A stretch of DNA of 43,258 nt. Source: an uncultured Clostridia bacterium (GTDB lineage Bacteria > Bacillota > Clostridia > Oscillospirales > Acutalibacteraceae). Where the stretch lies: contig CALWVM010000020.1 of NCBI GenBank assembly GCA_944384985.1, forward strand, positions 1 through 43,258. The letters run 5' to 3'. Below, one piece after another: positions 36,958-43,258 of this stretch (position 1 is the stretch's first letter; the number at the start of each line of letters is the position of its first letter). The notes below the pieces were generated by a model that saw only the letters and a list, made by a program, of their open reading frames with translations, was not told where the DNA came from and did no database searches. Position numbers and translations under genes: made by a program.

Positions 36958-37491
36958 TTGCGGAAAAAGACGCGGCGGGTGGTTGCGCTGTTGTGCGCCG
37001 CAGCCGTAGCTGTCACCGGGACTGCCTGCGGGCTTTTTTTCGGCGTCAGGTTCGATATCACGCTTGTGCAGCCCGAGCACGGCACGCTTTACTGTACGCG
37101 AACGCGCGCCAGGCTGTTTTCGTCGGCGGTCGTCTGCCTGTACCCGCAAGCAGACGAAGGTGAAACCTCGTATGTGCCGGAGCGCATCACCGTCAACGGG
37201 GTGGATTACACGGAAAAACTTGAGCACAACCGCCTGACGCTGCGTTTTATCCACGAAGACCTCACCATTTGTGCAACATTCAAGCCCGCGACCGGCCAGT
37301 CTGCCTTTGACGCCGTGTTTGTCGCCGAAAACAAACGGCCCCGCCGATTGGGCGAAGCCGTCGCATATATGGGTTACGCATCGTCGCTTTGCAAGAACCG
37401 CTTCCAGAGGGGAGAAGCGGCAAGCGAGAACAGCAGGGCGGCGACGGCGATGAGGATCCAAAACCAAAACAGCAGATCCCAGCCGTTTTGA
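36958..37491 (+). CDS. Secreted or membrane-anchored protein of unknown function
   Basis: 178 aa from TTG 36958, which has AAAGGAGGGGAG upstream. RKKTRR then a hydrophobic stretch (VVALLCAAAVAVTGTACGLFFG) form an N-terminal signal or anchor; the TGTAC at its end is a poor lipobox. The exported part contains QPEHGTLYC and RITVNGVDY...LTLRFIHEDLTICATFKP, a pattern reminiscent of small beta-repeat surface domains (InlB/Flg_new-like). The last 40 codons run antisense through the end of the MFS gene, and their sequence (Arg-, Ser- and Gln-rich) looks non-native, so the original 3' end may be lost. Not recognised further. Confidence 0.5.
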   Translation: MRKKTRRVVALLCAAAVAVTGTACGLFFGVRFDITLVQPEHGTLYCTRTRARLFSSAVVCLYPQADEGETSYVPERITVNGVDYTEKLEHNRLTLRFIHEDLTICATFKPATGQSAFDAVFVAENKRPRRLGEAVAYMGYASSLCKNRFQRGEAASENSRAATAMRIQNQNSRSQPF

Positions 37492-38639
37492 CGTTCCAAA
37501 AGCGCGCCGGCGAGCAGATTGAGCGCGCCGCAGCCGACATAGGCGGCGGCGTTCAGGAAACCTGCAAGGGTGCTCACGCGTCCGCTTTTGGAAAAATGCA
37601 GCGGCACCATGGTGATATACATCACGTTGATGGCGAACATACAGTTCGTGACCACCGCCATGCAGATGAGGGAGAGCACAAGGCTGTCTCCGCCGAAAAA
37701 GAGCAGCAGAAGCAAAAAGACGGCGGCGACTGCAAAAAAGATTGTGGCGGTCGCGACTTCGTTATGTAGTTTGCGGTTGATGCCCTTGGCAAACCACGCG
37801 CCCGTCACATTGATGATTGGCAAGACCATGGTCAGCGCTAAGGAAAATACCGTGCCCGACCCGAATTCGCTTGTAAAAAAGGTCGGTACCCACTGTGTGA
37901 CACTATCTTTGAGCGTGCCCTGAATGACGATCGGCAAAAGCAGCAGCAATGCGCCGCTCGATGCCATCAGCAAAAAGGTCTTGCGTGCGTTCAGCGCAGG
38001 GTGCACAGGCGTATTTTCCGTCGTCCCCGGCGCCGTTTCGGCTTTGGAGCGGAAACGGCCCCGCGTACCGAAGATCCAGACGAGCGAAGCGGCAAGCATA
38101 ACCAGTCCGCAGCTTAAAAATACAAAGCGCCACGGCAAAAACAACAGCGTCACAAGACTTACCGCATAGCTCGAAAGTGTTCCGAGCGGTACGCTTGCCG
38201 CCATATGGATGCCGAATTTGTCGCGTGTGGGCGCATCGAAATTGATAGAGGCGATTTTTAAGATCGGCGACCAAACAAGCGACTGCACCGCGCCGTTCAG
38301 ACCCCATAAAAGCAGAAACACAACATAGCTTTCCGTGCCGAACAGCGCCAGGTTGCAAAGCGCGGAGACAAACATGCCGGTGAATATCATTTTGCGCGTG
38401 TCAAGCCGGTCGCCGACAACACCACTTACAAGCTGCCCGAGCCCGTAACAGATAAAAAATGCCGACGATATGTTCGCGATCTGCCCTTCCGAAAATATCC
38501 CTTCTCGGCTGAGTTCCGGCGAAGCGGCAGAAAAATTCAAGCGGCAGACATAGGTGGACGCATACGCGATCCAGCAGAAAACAAGCGTTAAAAAATCATT
38601 TTTGCTCTTGTAACCGAAATATTTTTGTGCCATAATCAT
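37374..38639 (-). CDS. MFS transporter, organophosphate:phosphate antiporter-like
   Basis: 421 aa from ATG 38639 (GAGG eight bases upstream; a TTG at 38645 is less likely). Twelve hydrophobic helices with a long central loop after helix 6. YASTYVCRLNFSAASPELSREGIFSEGQIA, the GLGQLVSGVVGDRLDTRK motif between helices 2 and 3, and WGLNGAVQSLVWSPILKI resemble the GlpT/UhpT (OPA) family. The substrate is probably a phosphorylated or other organic anion. It is divergent, with only 34 bp between starts, from a phosphodiesterase-like gene, which fits a phosphorylated-compound theme. Confidence 0.82.
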   Translation of the reverse strand: MIMAQKYFGYKSKNDFLTLVFCWIAYASTYVCRLNFSAASPELSREGIFSEGQIANISSAFFICYGLGQLVSGVVGDRLDTRKMIFTGMFVSALCNLALFGTESYVVFLLLWGLNGAVQSLVWSPILKIASINFDAPTRDKFGIHMAASVPLGTLSSYAVSLVTLLFLPWRFVFLSCGLVMLAASLVWIFGTRGRFRSKAETAPGTTENTPVHPALNARKTFLLMASSGALLLLLPIVIQGTLKDSVTQWVPTFFTSEFGSGTVFSLALTMVLPIINVTGAWFAKGINRKLHNEVATATIFFAVAAVFLLLLLFFGGDSLVLSLICMAVVTNCMFAINVMYITMVPLHFSKSGRVSTLAGFLNAAAYVGCGALNLLAGALLERQNGWDLLFWFWILIAVAALLFSLAASPLWKRFLQSDDA

Positions 38640-38673
38640 AGACAAGACCTCAAAGCGGAATGGAGAAAACCAA

Positions 38674-39570
38674 ATGGGAATTTTTCAAAAACGCAAAGAT
38701 GCCGCCTATCTCAAAACGCTGGATACGCGCGGCGTATTTGATAATACCACAAAAACCGCGCTGCCGCAAACGGTAATTGCAAAAATCGTGCAAAAACATT
38801 TTGATTCGCGAAACGGCAAAACGCCCAAAGCCCTGCTCATCGGCTTTGACGGCGCGCGCGCCGACAGCATGCACCTGCTTCTAAAAAGCGAGGACGAAGC
38901 GGTCACGGGGAAGCTGTTTACCTCGGCGTACAGTGCGGTCAACGCGCTCAAATCGGCGGGCGGGCTGTATTTGAGCTTTGCGGGCGGCGAGCCGGAAAAC
39001 CCGCAGGAGACCTCCACCGCGCAGGGCTGGGCGGCGATCTTGACAGGCGTTTGGGGTGATGATAGCGGCGTGAAAAAGCATGTCCCCCTGCGCACCGATT
39101 GCCCGACGATATTGCGCCGCCTTGCGGAAGACGGAAAAAAATCCGCCTTCCTTGCGGAGTGGGCGGATCATTTCACGATCACGTATAAAGAGGAAATACG
39201 CATGGCAAAAGAGCAAAACCTGCCGCTTTGCTTTCACCAATATGCCGACGACGCGGCGCTTGCCACTGCATTTTCAGAACATATTGCAGGCGATACGGAC
39301 TGCATTTTCGGCATTTTCGAAGCACCCGACTATAACGGGCATACCACGGGCTTCGGCGCGCAGAACTATCGCTATGCTGCCGGTGTTATGCATCTTGACA
39401 ATCTTGCGTTTCGCCTGATGGAAGAGGTGCGCGCCCGCCCGACCTACGAAGAAGAGGATTGGCTTGTGCTCATCACGTCGGATCACGGCGGCCACGGCAG
39501 GGGACACGGCACGCAGCAGATGTATGACCGCATGACCTTCATCGCGAGCAATAAGCCGGTTGAAGGCTGA
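38674..39570 (+). CDS. Alkaline-phosphatase-superfamily phosphodiesterase/phosphatase
   Basis: 298 aa cytoplasmic protein, no signal peptide. Metal and nucleophile residues are in the expected order: LLIGFDGARAD (Asp about 58), TSTAQGWAAILTG (Thr nucleophile near 114), FEAPDYNGHTTGFG (Asp and His), and LITSDHGGHGRGHG (Asp-His and a later His). This is the type I phosphodiesterase/nucleotide pyrophosphatase pattern with two metal ions. GGAG precedes ATG 38674. Substrate unknown; the divergent OPA-like transporter suggests an imported phosphate ester. Confidence 0.83.
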   Translation: MGIFQKRKDAAYLKTLDTRGVFDNTTKTALPQTVIAKIVQKHFDSRNGKTPKALLIGFDGARADSMHLLLKSEDEAVTGKLFTSAYSAVNALKSAGGLYLSFAGGEPENPQETSTAQGWAAILTGVWGDDSGVKKHVPLRTDCPTILRRLAEDGKKSAFLAEWADHFTITYKEEIRMAKEQNLPLCFHQYADDAALATAFSEHIAGDTDCIFGIFEAPDYNGHTTGFGAQNYRYAAGVMHLDNLAFRLMEEVRARPTYEEEDWLVLITSDHGGHGRGHGTQQMYDRMTFIASNKPVEG

Positions 39571-39593
39571 ACAGCGGAATAAAAGCGATATTT

Positions 39594-40922
39594 TTACAAG
39601 GCGTTTTCTGTCCAATACGACAGCAAAGCGCCTTTTTCATTCGAGCAGCGCCCTTCCATCACGGCGTTCAGCAGACCTTCAAGTGCTGCGCGCAGGGTTG
39701 ACCCTGCCGGTACGCCTGCTGCAAGCAGATCGTCGCCGTTAACGGCAAGCGTGTGCAGGGAAACGCAGTCGCCGTCTTTTAGAATTTCCCGAAGAAAGCG
39801 CTCCATATCTTCAAGCTTTCGGTCAATAGCATGCGGCTGCGCTTTGGCACGGCAGTCGGCGCGCTTGATCTCGATAAGCGCACGGTAATCTTCCTCACCG
39901 AGACGGGCGAGCAGCTTGCGTGCCTGTACGCGGTCGAGCGGGGCTTTGGTGTCATGGATCTCCACAAGGTGCGTCACGCGACGCACCGTTTTGTTGGGAT
40001 AACGCATCCGCCGCAAAATCTGCTCGGTAAGCCGGGCGCTGACGATGGCATGGCCTTTGAAATGCGCCACGCCGTTTGCATCGACCCGCCGGCAAGCGGG
40101 TTTGCCGAAATCATGGAAAAACATGCAAAGCCGCAGCGTTTCCTCCTGCGGCGCGGCGTCGAGCGCCGCGAGCGTGTGGTGAAATACGTCGTAGCAGTGG
40201 TACGGCGTGTTTTGCTGGCAGCCGATAAGCGCTGAAAGCTCGGGCAGGAACACCTCTAACACCGGGGCGAAACGGTCGATGGCAGCGCCTGCGGCTTTTC
40301 CGCATATGAGCTTGGTGAATTCTTCGCGAATGCGTTCGGCAGCTATGCGTCCGAGCAATGCCCGCGTGGCAAGCATCGCTTCGGCGGTATCCGGCGCTAC
40401 AGCAAATCCCAGCGTTGAGGCAAACCGTACCCCGCGCAAAATACGCAGCGCGTCCTCGCTAAAGCGCTGTTCCGGTTCGCCGACTGCGCGCAGCGTACCG
40501 GCTTGCAAGTCCTTTATGCCGTCAAACAGATCCACGACACCGCGTTGCTCGTTCCAGCAAAGGGTGTTGACGGTAAAATCGCGGCGCAAAAGATCTTCCC
40601 GCAGATTCCGTGAAAAGGTCACGCTTTGCGGATGGCGCGCGTCCTTGTAATCGCCGTCCACCCGGTAGGTCGTGATCTCCAGAGGCATCCCGTCCAAAAG
40701 CACCGTAACCGTGCCGTGCCGAAGCCCCGTTTCGATCAGGCGGCAGTCCGCAAAAACCGCTTCGACCTCTTTTGGCAGGGCGGCGGTCGTGATGTCCCAA
40801 TCCCCGGGAACGAGCCCAAGCAGACTGTCCCGCACGCAGCCACCTACGGCAAAGGCCTCAAAGCCGCTGTTTGCGAGCCTTTGCAGCGCAGCACGAACCT
40901 GTTTCGGCGCATCGATCTGCAT
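39594..40922 (-). CDS. cca: CCA tRNA nucleotidyltransferase (poly(A) polymerase family)
   Basis: 442 aa from ATG 40922, preceded by AAAGGAGGCGG. Adds or repairs the 3' CCA of tRNAs. Nucleotidyltransferase head FAVGGCVRDSLLGLVPGDWDITT (residues about 22-44; the DxD metal pair), then RRDFTVNTLCW, EDALRILRGVRFASTLGF (template-type motifs) and an HD-like domain HHTLAALDAAP...FHDFGKP. Promoter at 40960-40988. The stop lies in an imperfect AAGGCG/CGCCTT hairpin shared with the end of the convergent gene. Confidence 0.93.
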   Translation of the reverse strand: MQIDAPKQVRAALQRLANSGFEAFAVGGCVRDSLLGLVPGDWDITTAALPKEVEAVFADCRLIETGLRHGTVTVLLDGMPLEITTYRVDGDYKDARHPQSVTFSRNLREDLLRRDFTVNTLCWNEQRGVVDLFDGIKDLQAGTLRAVGEPEQRFSEDALRILRGVRFASTLGFAVAPDTAEAMLATRALLGRIAAERIREEFTKLICGKAAGAAIDRFAPVLEVFLPELSALIGCQQNTPYHCYDVFHHTLAALDAAPQEETLRLCMFFHDFGKPACRRVDANGVAHFKGHAIVSARLTEQILRRMRYPNKTVRRVTHLVEIHDTKAPLDRVQARKLLARLGEEDYRALIEIKRADCRAKAQPHAIDRKLEDMERFLREILKDGDCVSLHTLAVNGDDLLAAGVPAGSTLRAALEGLLNAVMEGRCSNEKGALLSYWTENAL

Positions 40923-40959
40923 CCTACCGCCTCCTTTCCAAGCCGAAAGTTCCATCCGA

Positions 40960-40988
40960 ATTCTACCAGAAATCCCATATAAAATCAA
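40960..40988 (-). promoter_or_regulatory. cca promoter
   Basis: Read leftward: TTGATT (40983-40988), 17-bp spacer, TAGAAT (40960-40965). Confidence 0.6.
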
Positions 40989-41117
40989 TGCCCTTACAGG
41001 TAGCGCATATGTAGTATTATCTGTTTAGTTAAAAAGTTGTTCTCCGTCTTTGAATGGCGTAAATTTGCGGAAAACTTTATATTCTGGTCTAAGTTTATTC
41101 GTTTTGTTAGCAAGATG

Positions 41118-41146
41118 TTGCGTAATATCACATATTGTGATATGAT
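41118..41146 (+). promoter_or_regulatory. Promoter with a palindromic operator in its spacer
   Basis: TTGCGT (41118-41123), 17-bp spacer, TATGAT (41141-41146). ATATCACA (41125-41132) and TGTGATAT (41136-41143) are perfect 8-bp arms around TAT, filling the spacer and entering the -10 box. A repressor bound there would block polymerase. The leader to the GTG start is about 110 nt. Confidence 0.65.
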
Positions 41147-41262
41147 ATACATAAACTTAGGGTTATTTTAATAAATTCCTTACGTACATTCCTGTATTAA
41201 AGCAAGACTTAGTGTGTTATATCATATTAAAGCATATTTCAGTTCTTAAAGGGGGAACAAAA

Positions 41263-42615
41263 GTGGATATTCAGATAACAGAGAGCGATGCGGCGAAAAA
41301 GATGCAGGAACAACTGCAACTTCTGCTTCTTCAAGTTATCGAAACTGCGATGAAAAAGAAATATGGCAAAAATTGGTTTCAAGCATCAAAGAAAATGTCC
41401 GAAGAAAATGCACAAAAAGCGCGTGCAGAAAAGAAAAAAGCAACACCGGTTATCAATCGAAGCTGGACAAGCTTAGATGATTTTGATTTTGCAGCCAGCG
41501 TGAAGACGCTTTTCTTTTTGGACGATTGTTTTACGGCGGTAATTGCGTATTACGGAATCGGAAAAGAAAAGGATGCTTTACATAATACCCTGCAAAATTT
41601 GATTTATTATCGCAACAATGTCAGCAGTGCCCACCGTCGGGCCGGGGATATTCGCCGGGAACAAGTTGGTGCGGAAGACGAACGAGTATTTGATCATAAA
41701 AAAGCAATGTCCGATATGTTATTTGTGGGCAAGTATTTCCGGGAGGAGAAAAACAACTCCGGCGAAAGCTATTATCAAATCATGAATACAATTTTTCAGA
41801 CATTTGTGCATCAGAAAAGCCAAACTGTTGTGCAGGCGGAAATAAGACAAAATCCACTAAATGCGCAAGTCCCAAAACCCGCTCAGCCACGACGGCAACC
41901 AATGCAATCAGGCGTGAAACAGCCAGGTCAATCGCCGGTGCAGTCGCGGGCCCAACAGTCTGTGCAGTCATCAGTACAGTCGCCGATGCCGCAGGCGCAA
42001 ACATATGGGGACAAAAAGATATTCAAACCTGTTATCATTGCTCTTGGTGTTACAATCGCGATCGTTGCTTTAACTGGTGCCGTGTTGATCGGAAGTAGGA
42101 TTGGACAGCATAAAGCGAAGAGCGAGCAAGTGGTCGTGGCGGATTCTGTTGTTACGGGATCAACGCAAAAAAATACGAGTGACAGCGGCATGGCGGCTAT
42201 TACTGGAGATGCGGGTACACAAAATATGCAACCGCAGACGGCACCGGCAAGTGTATCTACGATGTTGTACGGTACGGCAACGCTTGACGGTTTGCAGTTA
42301 ACAATAGAGCAAGAGCCAAGCACGGGAATTCGAGTGAAATACAAAAACACGCAGGGGAATTCCTTTAGCTTCGGCTGGGCATCTAATTCCAATGTTGAAG
42401 CGGTAACTACGGAAGGCACATATTATTCTTATATAGAAAATAGCAGCTATAAAGTTCTCCCCGGCGATGAAGGCACCCTTTATATCTATTTCAGTGAATT
42501 GCCCGGGCAGTTGAAATCTCTGACCATCAAGTCCATTTATCGATTAAGTGAACGAGGTTTGCCGGAAATGGGAGCTGTTTCTGGCGGCGAACAGGTGACA
42601 ATTACTTTTGAATAA
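41263..42615 (+). CDS. Membrane protein with HEPN-like cytoplasmic domain, unknown function
   Basis: 450 aa from GTG 41263, with AAAGGGGGAAC upstream. Residues 1-60 are helical and charged, with a Lys-rich stretch. About 67-185 is an all-helical domain containing YYRNNVSSAHR: R117 and H124 give an RX6H spacing like HEPN ribonuclease/Swt1-type domains. About 195-248 is a Pro/Gln/Ser-rich linker with imperfect SVQS/PVQS repeats. One transmembrane helix spans about 254-278. The C-terminal 170 residues are outside: a low-complexity spacer, then a beta-rich domain from about 335 (MLYGTATLDGLQLTIEQEP ... FSFGWASN). Topology is cytoplasmic sensor or effector to extracellular sensor. AT-richer than its neighbours and next to tRNA genes, so possibly acquired. 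Function unknown; the HEPN assignment rests on the motif and helical content only. Confidence 0.7.
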   Translation: MDIQITESDAAKKMQEQLQLLLLQVIETAMKKKYGKNWFQASKKMSEENAQKARAEKKKATPVINRSWTSLDDFDFAASVKTLFFLDDCFTAVIAYYGIGKEKDALHNTLQNLIYYRNNVSSAHRRAGDIRREQVGAEDERVFDHKKAMSDMLFVGKYFREEKNNSGESYYQIMNTIFQTFVHQKSQTVVQAEIRQNPLNAQVPKPAQPRRQPMQSGVKQPGQSPVQSRAQQSVQSSVQSPMPQAQTYGDKKIFKPVIIALGVTIAIVALTGAVLIGSRIGQHKAKSEQVVVADSVVTGSTQKNTSDSGMAAITGDAGTQNMQPQTAPASVSTMLYGTATLDGLQLTIEQEPSTGIRVKYKNTQGNSFSFGWASNSNVEAVTTEGTYYSYIENSSYKVLPGDEGTLYIYFSELPGQLKSLTIKSIYRLSERGLPEMGAVSGGEQVTITFE

Positions 42616-42923
42616 AAGCATATCTCTGTATAAAAACTTATTCGTTCTCGCTCGCGGGTATGGGGAAATAATATGCTTACTTTTTCAAACCCCACATAAA
42701 AGTGTAGGTTTGTTAATGAGGTACTACAGATTAAGAAAAGGAAAAGGACGTATTTAGGGGAGCGCTAATTGAGCAAACGTTTCCTTTACGTGGAGTCCAC
42801 GACACGCGGTTTTGGAGTGCACACGGTTTTGCAAACCGCGCGCCGTGAGAAAATTGAGAGTTTTATTGAATAAAAAAAGCCTTGAAACCGCGCGGTTATG
42901 CGAAATTTCAAGGCTTTTATTTT
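42616..42923. other. Intergenic region with anticodon-arm-like debris
   Basis: A weak terminator-like hairpin for the upstream gene lies at 42687-42711 (AAACC...GGTTT, then TTTGTT). At 42790-42803 CGTGGA-G-TCCACG forms a palindrome. CACGCGGTTTTGGAG (42804-42818) is identical to 42954-42968 in the anticodon arm of tRNA-Trp. Next to it, CGGTTTTGCAAACCG resembles a GCA (Cys-type) anticodon arm on the minus strand. A 76-codon minus-strand frame through the tRNA was rejected. Confidence 0.6.
42873..42920 (-). terminator. Terminator of the tRNA unit
   Basis: AAAAGCCTTGAAA (42875-42887) and TTTCAAGGCTTTT (42906-42918) are perfect 13-bp arms. On the minus strand a run of seven T's follows. It lies just after the 3' end of tRNA-Trp. 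Confidence 0.88.
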
Positions 42924-42999
42924 TGGCAGGGGCAGAAGGACTTGAACCCTCGGCACGCGGTTTTGGAGACCGCTGCTCTACCAACTGAGCTATACCCCT
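42924..42999 (-). tRNA. tRNA-Trp (CCA anticodon)
   Basis: 76 nt with an encoded 3' CCA. Acceptor AGGGGTA pairs with TGCCCCT, allowing end wobble; D-arm TAGCTCAGTTGGTAGAGC; anticodon arm GCGGT-CTCCAAA-ACCGC with anticodon CCA; T-arm GAGGGTTCAAGTCCTTC. Second gene of a leftward tRNA pair. Confidence 0.95.
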
Positions 43000-43026
43000 A
43001 TATATAAATTTCAGGAATTACAAAAG

Positions 43027-43103
43027 TGGTGGGCCATCAGGGACTTGAACCCCGGACCGACCGGTTATGAGCCGGTTGCTCTAACCAACTGAGCTAATGG
43101 CCC
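43027..43103 (-). tRNA. tRNA with CAU anticodon (elongator Met or Ile2)
   Basis: 77 nt with encoded CCA. Acceptor GGGCCAT pairs with ATGGCCC; anticodon arm CCGGC-TCATAAC-CGG with anticodon CAT; T-arm CCGGGGTTCAAGTCCCTGA. CAU could be elongator methionine, or isoleucine if the C is lysidine-modified; the sequence alone does not decide. It is not an initiator, since the three G-C pairs of the initiator anticodon stem and the unpaired first base are missing. Confidence 0.93.
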
Positions 43104-43122
43104 AAAGCCAAACTGCCTATTT

Positions 43123-43151
43123 ATTATATCGACAAACCTTGCCGCTGTCAA
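43123..43151 (-). promoter_or_regulatory. Promoter of the tRNA pair
   Basis: Read leftward: TTGACA (43146-43151), 17-bp spacer, TATAAT (43123-43128), a consensus promoter about 20 bp before the mature 5' end of the first tRNA. Confidence 0.85.
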
Positions 43152-43181
43152 GCAATTTTTATAGAGGGTCAAGAAAATCTG

Positions 43182-43255
43182 TGTAGGTGTTACAATGATG
43201 TGTGACAAATAAGAAAAAAGATAGCGAATAGAAAGGACCTGTGTTAAGGTAGAGT
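43182..43255. repeat. Right copy of the 74-bp inverted terminal repeat
   Basis: Exact reverse complement of 1-74. Unique sequence ends at 43181. Read outward the repeat begins TGTAGGTGTTACAATGATG and continues past the window end, with three more bases (TGC) seen here only. No transposase is visible. Confidence 0.9.
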
Positions 43256-43258
43256 TGC

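Larger units (their letters stand above)
40923..41262. other. AT-rich divergent intergenic region of 340 bp
   Basis: Contains the cca promoter (40960-40988) and the promoter/palindrome of the rightward gene (41118-41146). The middle, about 40990-41115, is AT-rich and shows no gene or strong structure. Confidence 0.6.

Noticed and set aside
41880-42000. Repeated CAGTC/CAGTCG units as a CRISPR or tandem-repeat array
   Set aside because: They encode the Gln/Ser/Pro linker of the membrane protein; units are irregular and there are no spacers.
42754-42984. 76-codon minus-strand frame ending in the tRNA region
   Set aside because: Most of its N-terminal part is translation of tRNA-Trp; not a protein gene.

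Overview
The window looks like a chromosomal piece of a fairly GC-rich Clostridia member (Bacillota), probably a gut Oscillospiraceae/Ruminococcaceae-type anaerobe. The basis is strong AGGAGG ribosome sites, TTG/GTG starts on rpsL and rpsG, Bacillota-style EF-G, EF-Tu, RpoB and RpoC, several clostridial drug-efflux ABC pairs, and an IlvD with the VPGH signature of oxygen-labile enzymes. The species cannot be named from sequence alone. Both ends carry the same 74-bp sequence in inverted orientation, so the window probably ends where a dispersed repeat begins.

Layout. (1) 0.1-5.8 kb: branched-chain amino-acid synthesis. ilvB stands alone. ilvC and ilvD flank a FadR-type GntR regulator, and their promoters have the same base-for-base geometry with paired TTGTNNNACAA operators. 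(2) 5.8-7.6 kb: an AT-richer patch with a broken zinc-dependent phospholipase C gene and an unknown small membrane protein. (3) 7.7-9.9 kb: a two-gene unit pairing a duplicated DUF1538 membrane protein with a protein that looks like two fused PII-type domains. (4) 10-14.1 kb: a marR-ABC-ABC efflux operon under two perfect TTGACATGTCAA operators. (5) 14.1-15.7 kb: an HxlR regulator divergent from two flavodoxin-like reductases, the first with an iron-sulfur flavoprotein cysteine motif. (6) 15.8-20.3 kb: a large GH2 beta-galactosidase and a DUF815 AAA+ ATPase. (7) 20.5-32.5 kb: the core transcription/translation block rpoB-rpoC-rpsL-rpsG-fusA-tuf. (8) 32.6-36.8 kb: a second ABC efflux pair, coupled by start/stop overlaps to a GNAT acetyltransferase and a truncated kinase-like gene. 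(9) 36.9-41 kb: a secreted or anchored unknown protein running tail-to-tail into an MFS transporter, a divergent alkaline-phosphatase-superfamily enzyme, and the CCA-adding enzyme. (10) 41-43.2 kb: an AT-rich unknown membrane protein with a HEPN-like RX6H motif behind a palindrome-containing promoter, then anticodon-arm-like debris, and tRNA-Trp and a CAU-anticodon tRNA read leftward.

How the parts work together. Most of the window is ordinary housekeeping interrupted by regulated accessory modules. The clearest regulatory logic is local repressors with visible operators: the FadR-type protein for ilvC/ilvD, MarR for the first ABC pair, and HxlR for the reductases. The most promising uncharacterised items are the DUF1538/tandem-PII pair and the HEPN-like membrane protein beside the tRNA genes. 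No CRISPR array, rRNA gene, integrase or transposase coding region was seen.
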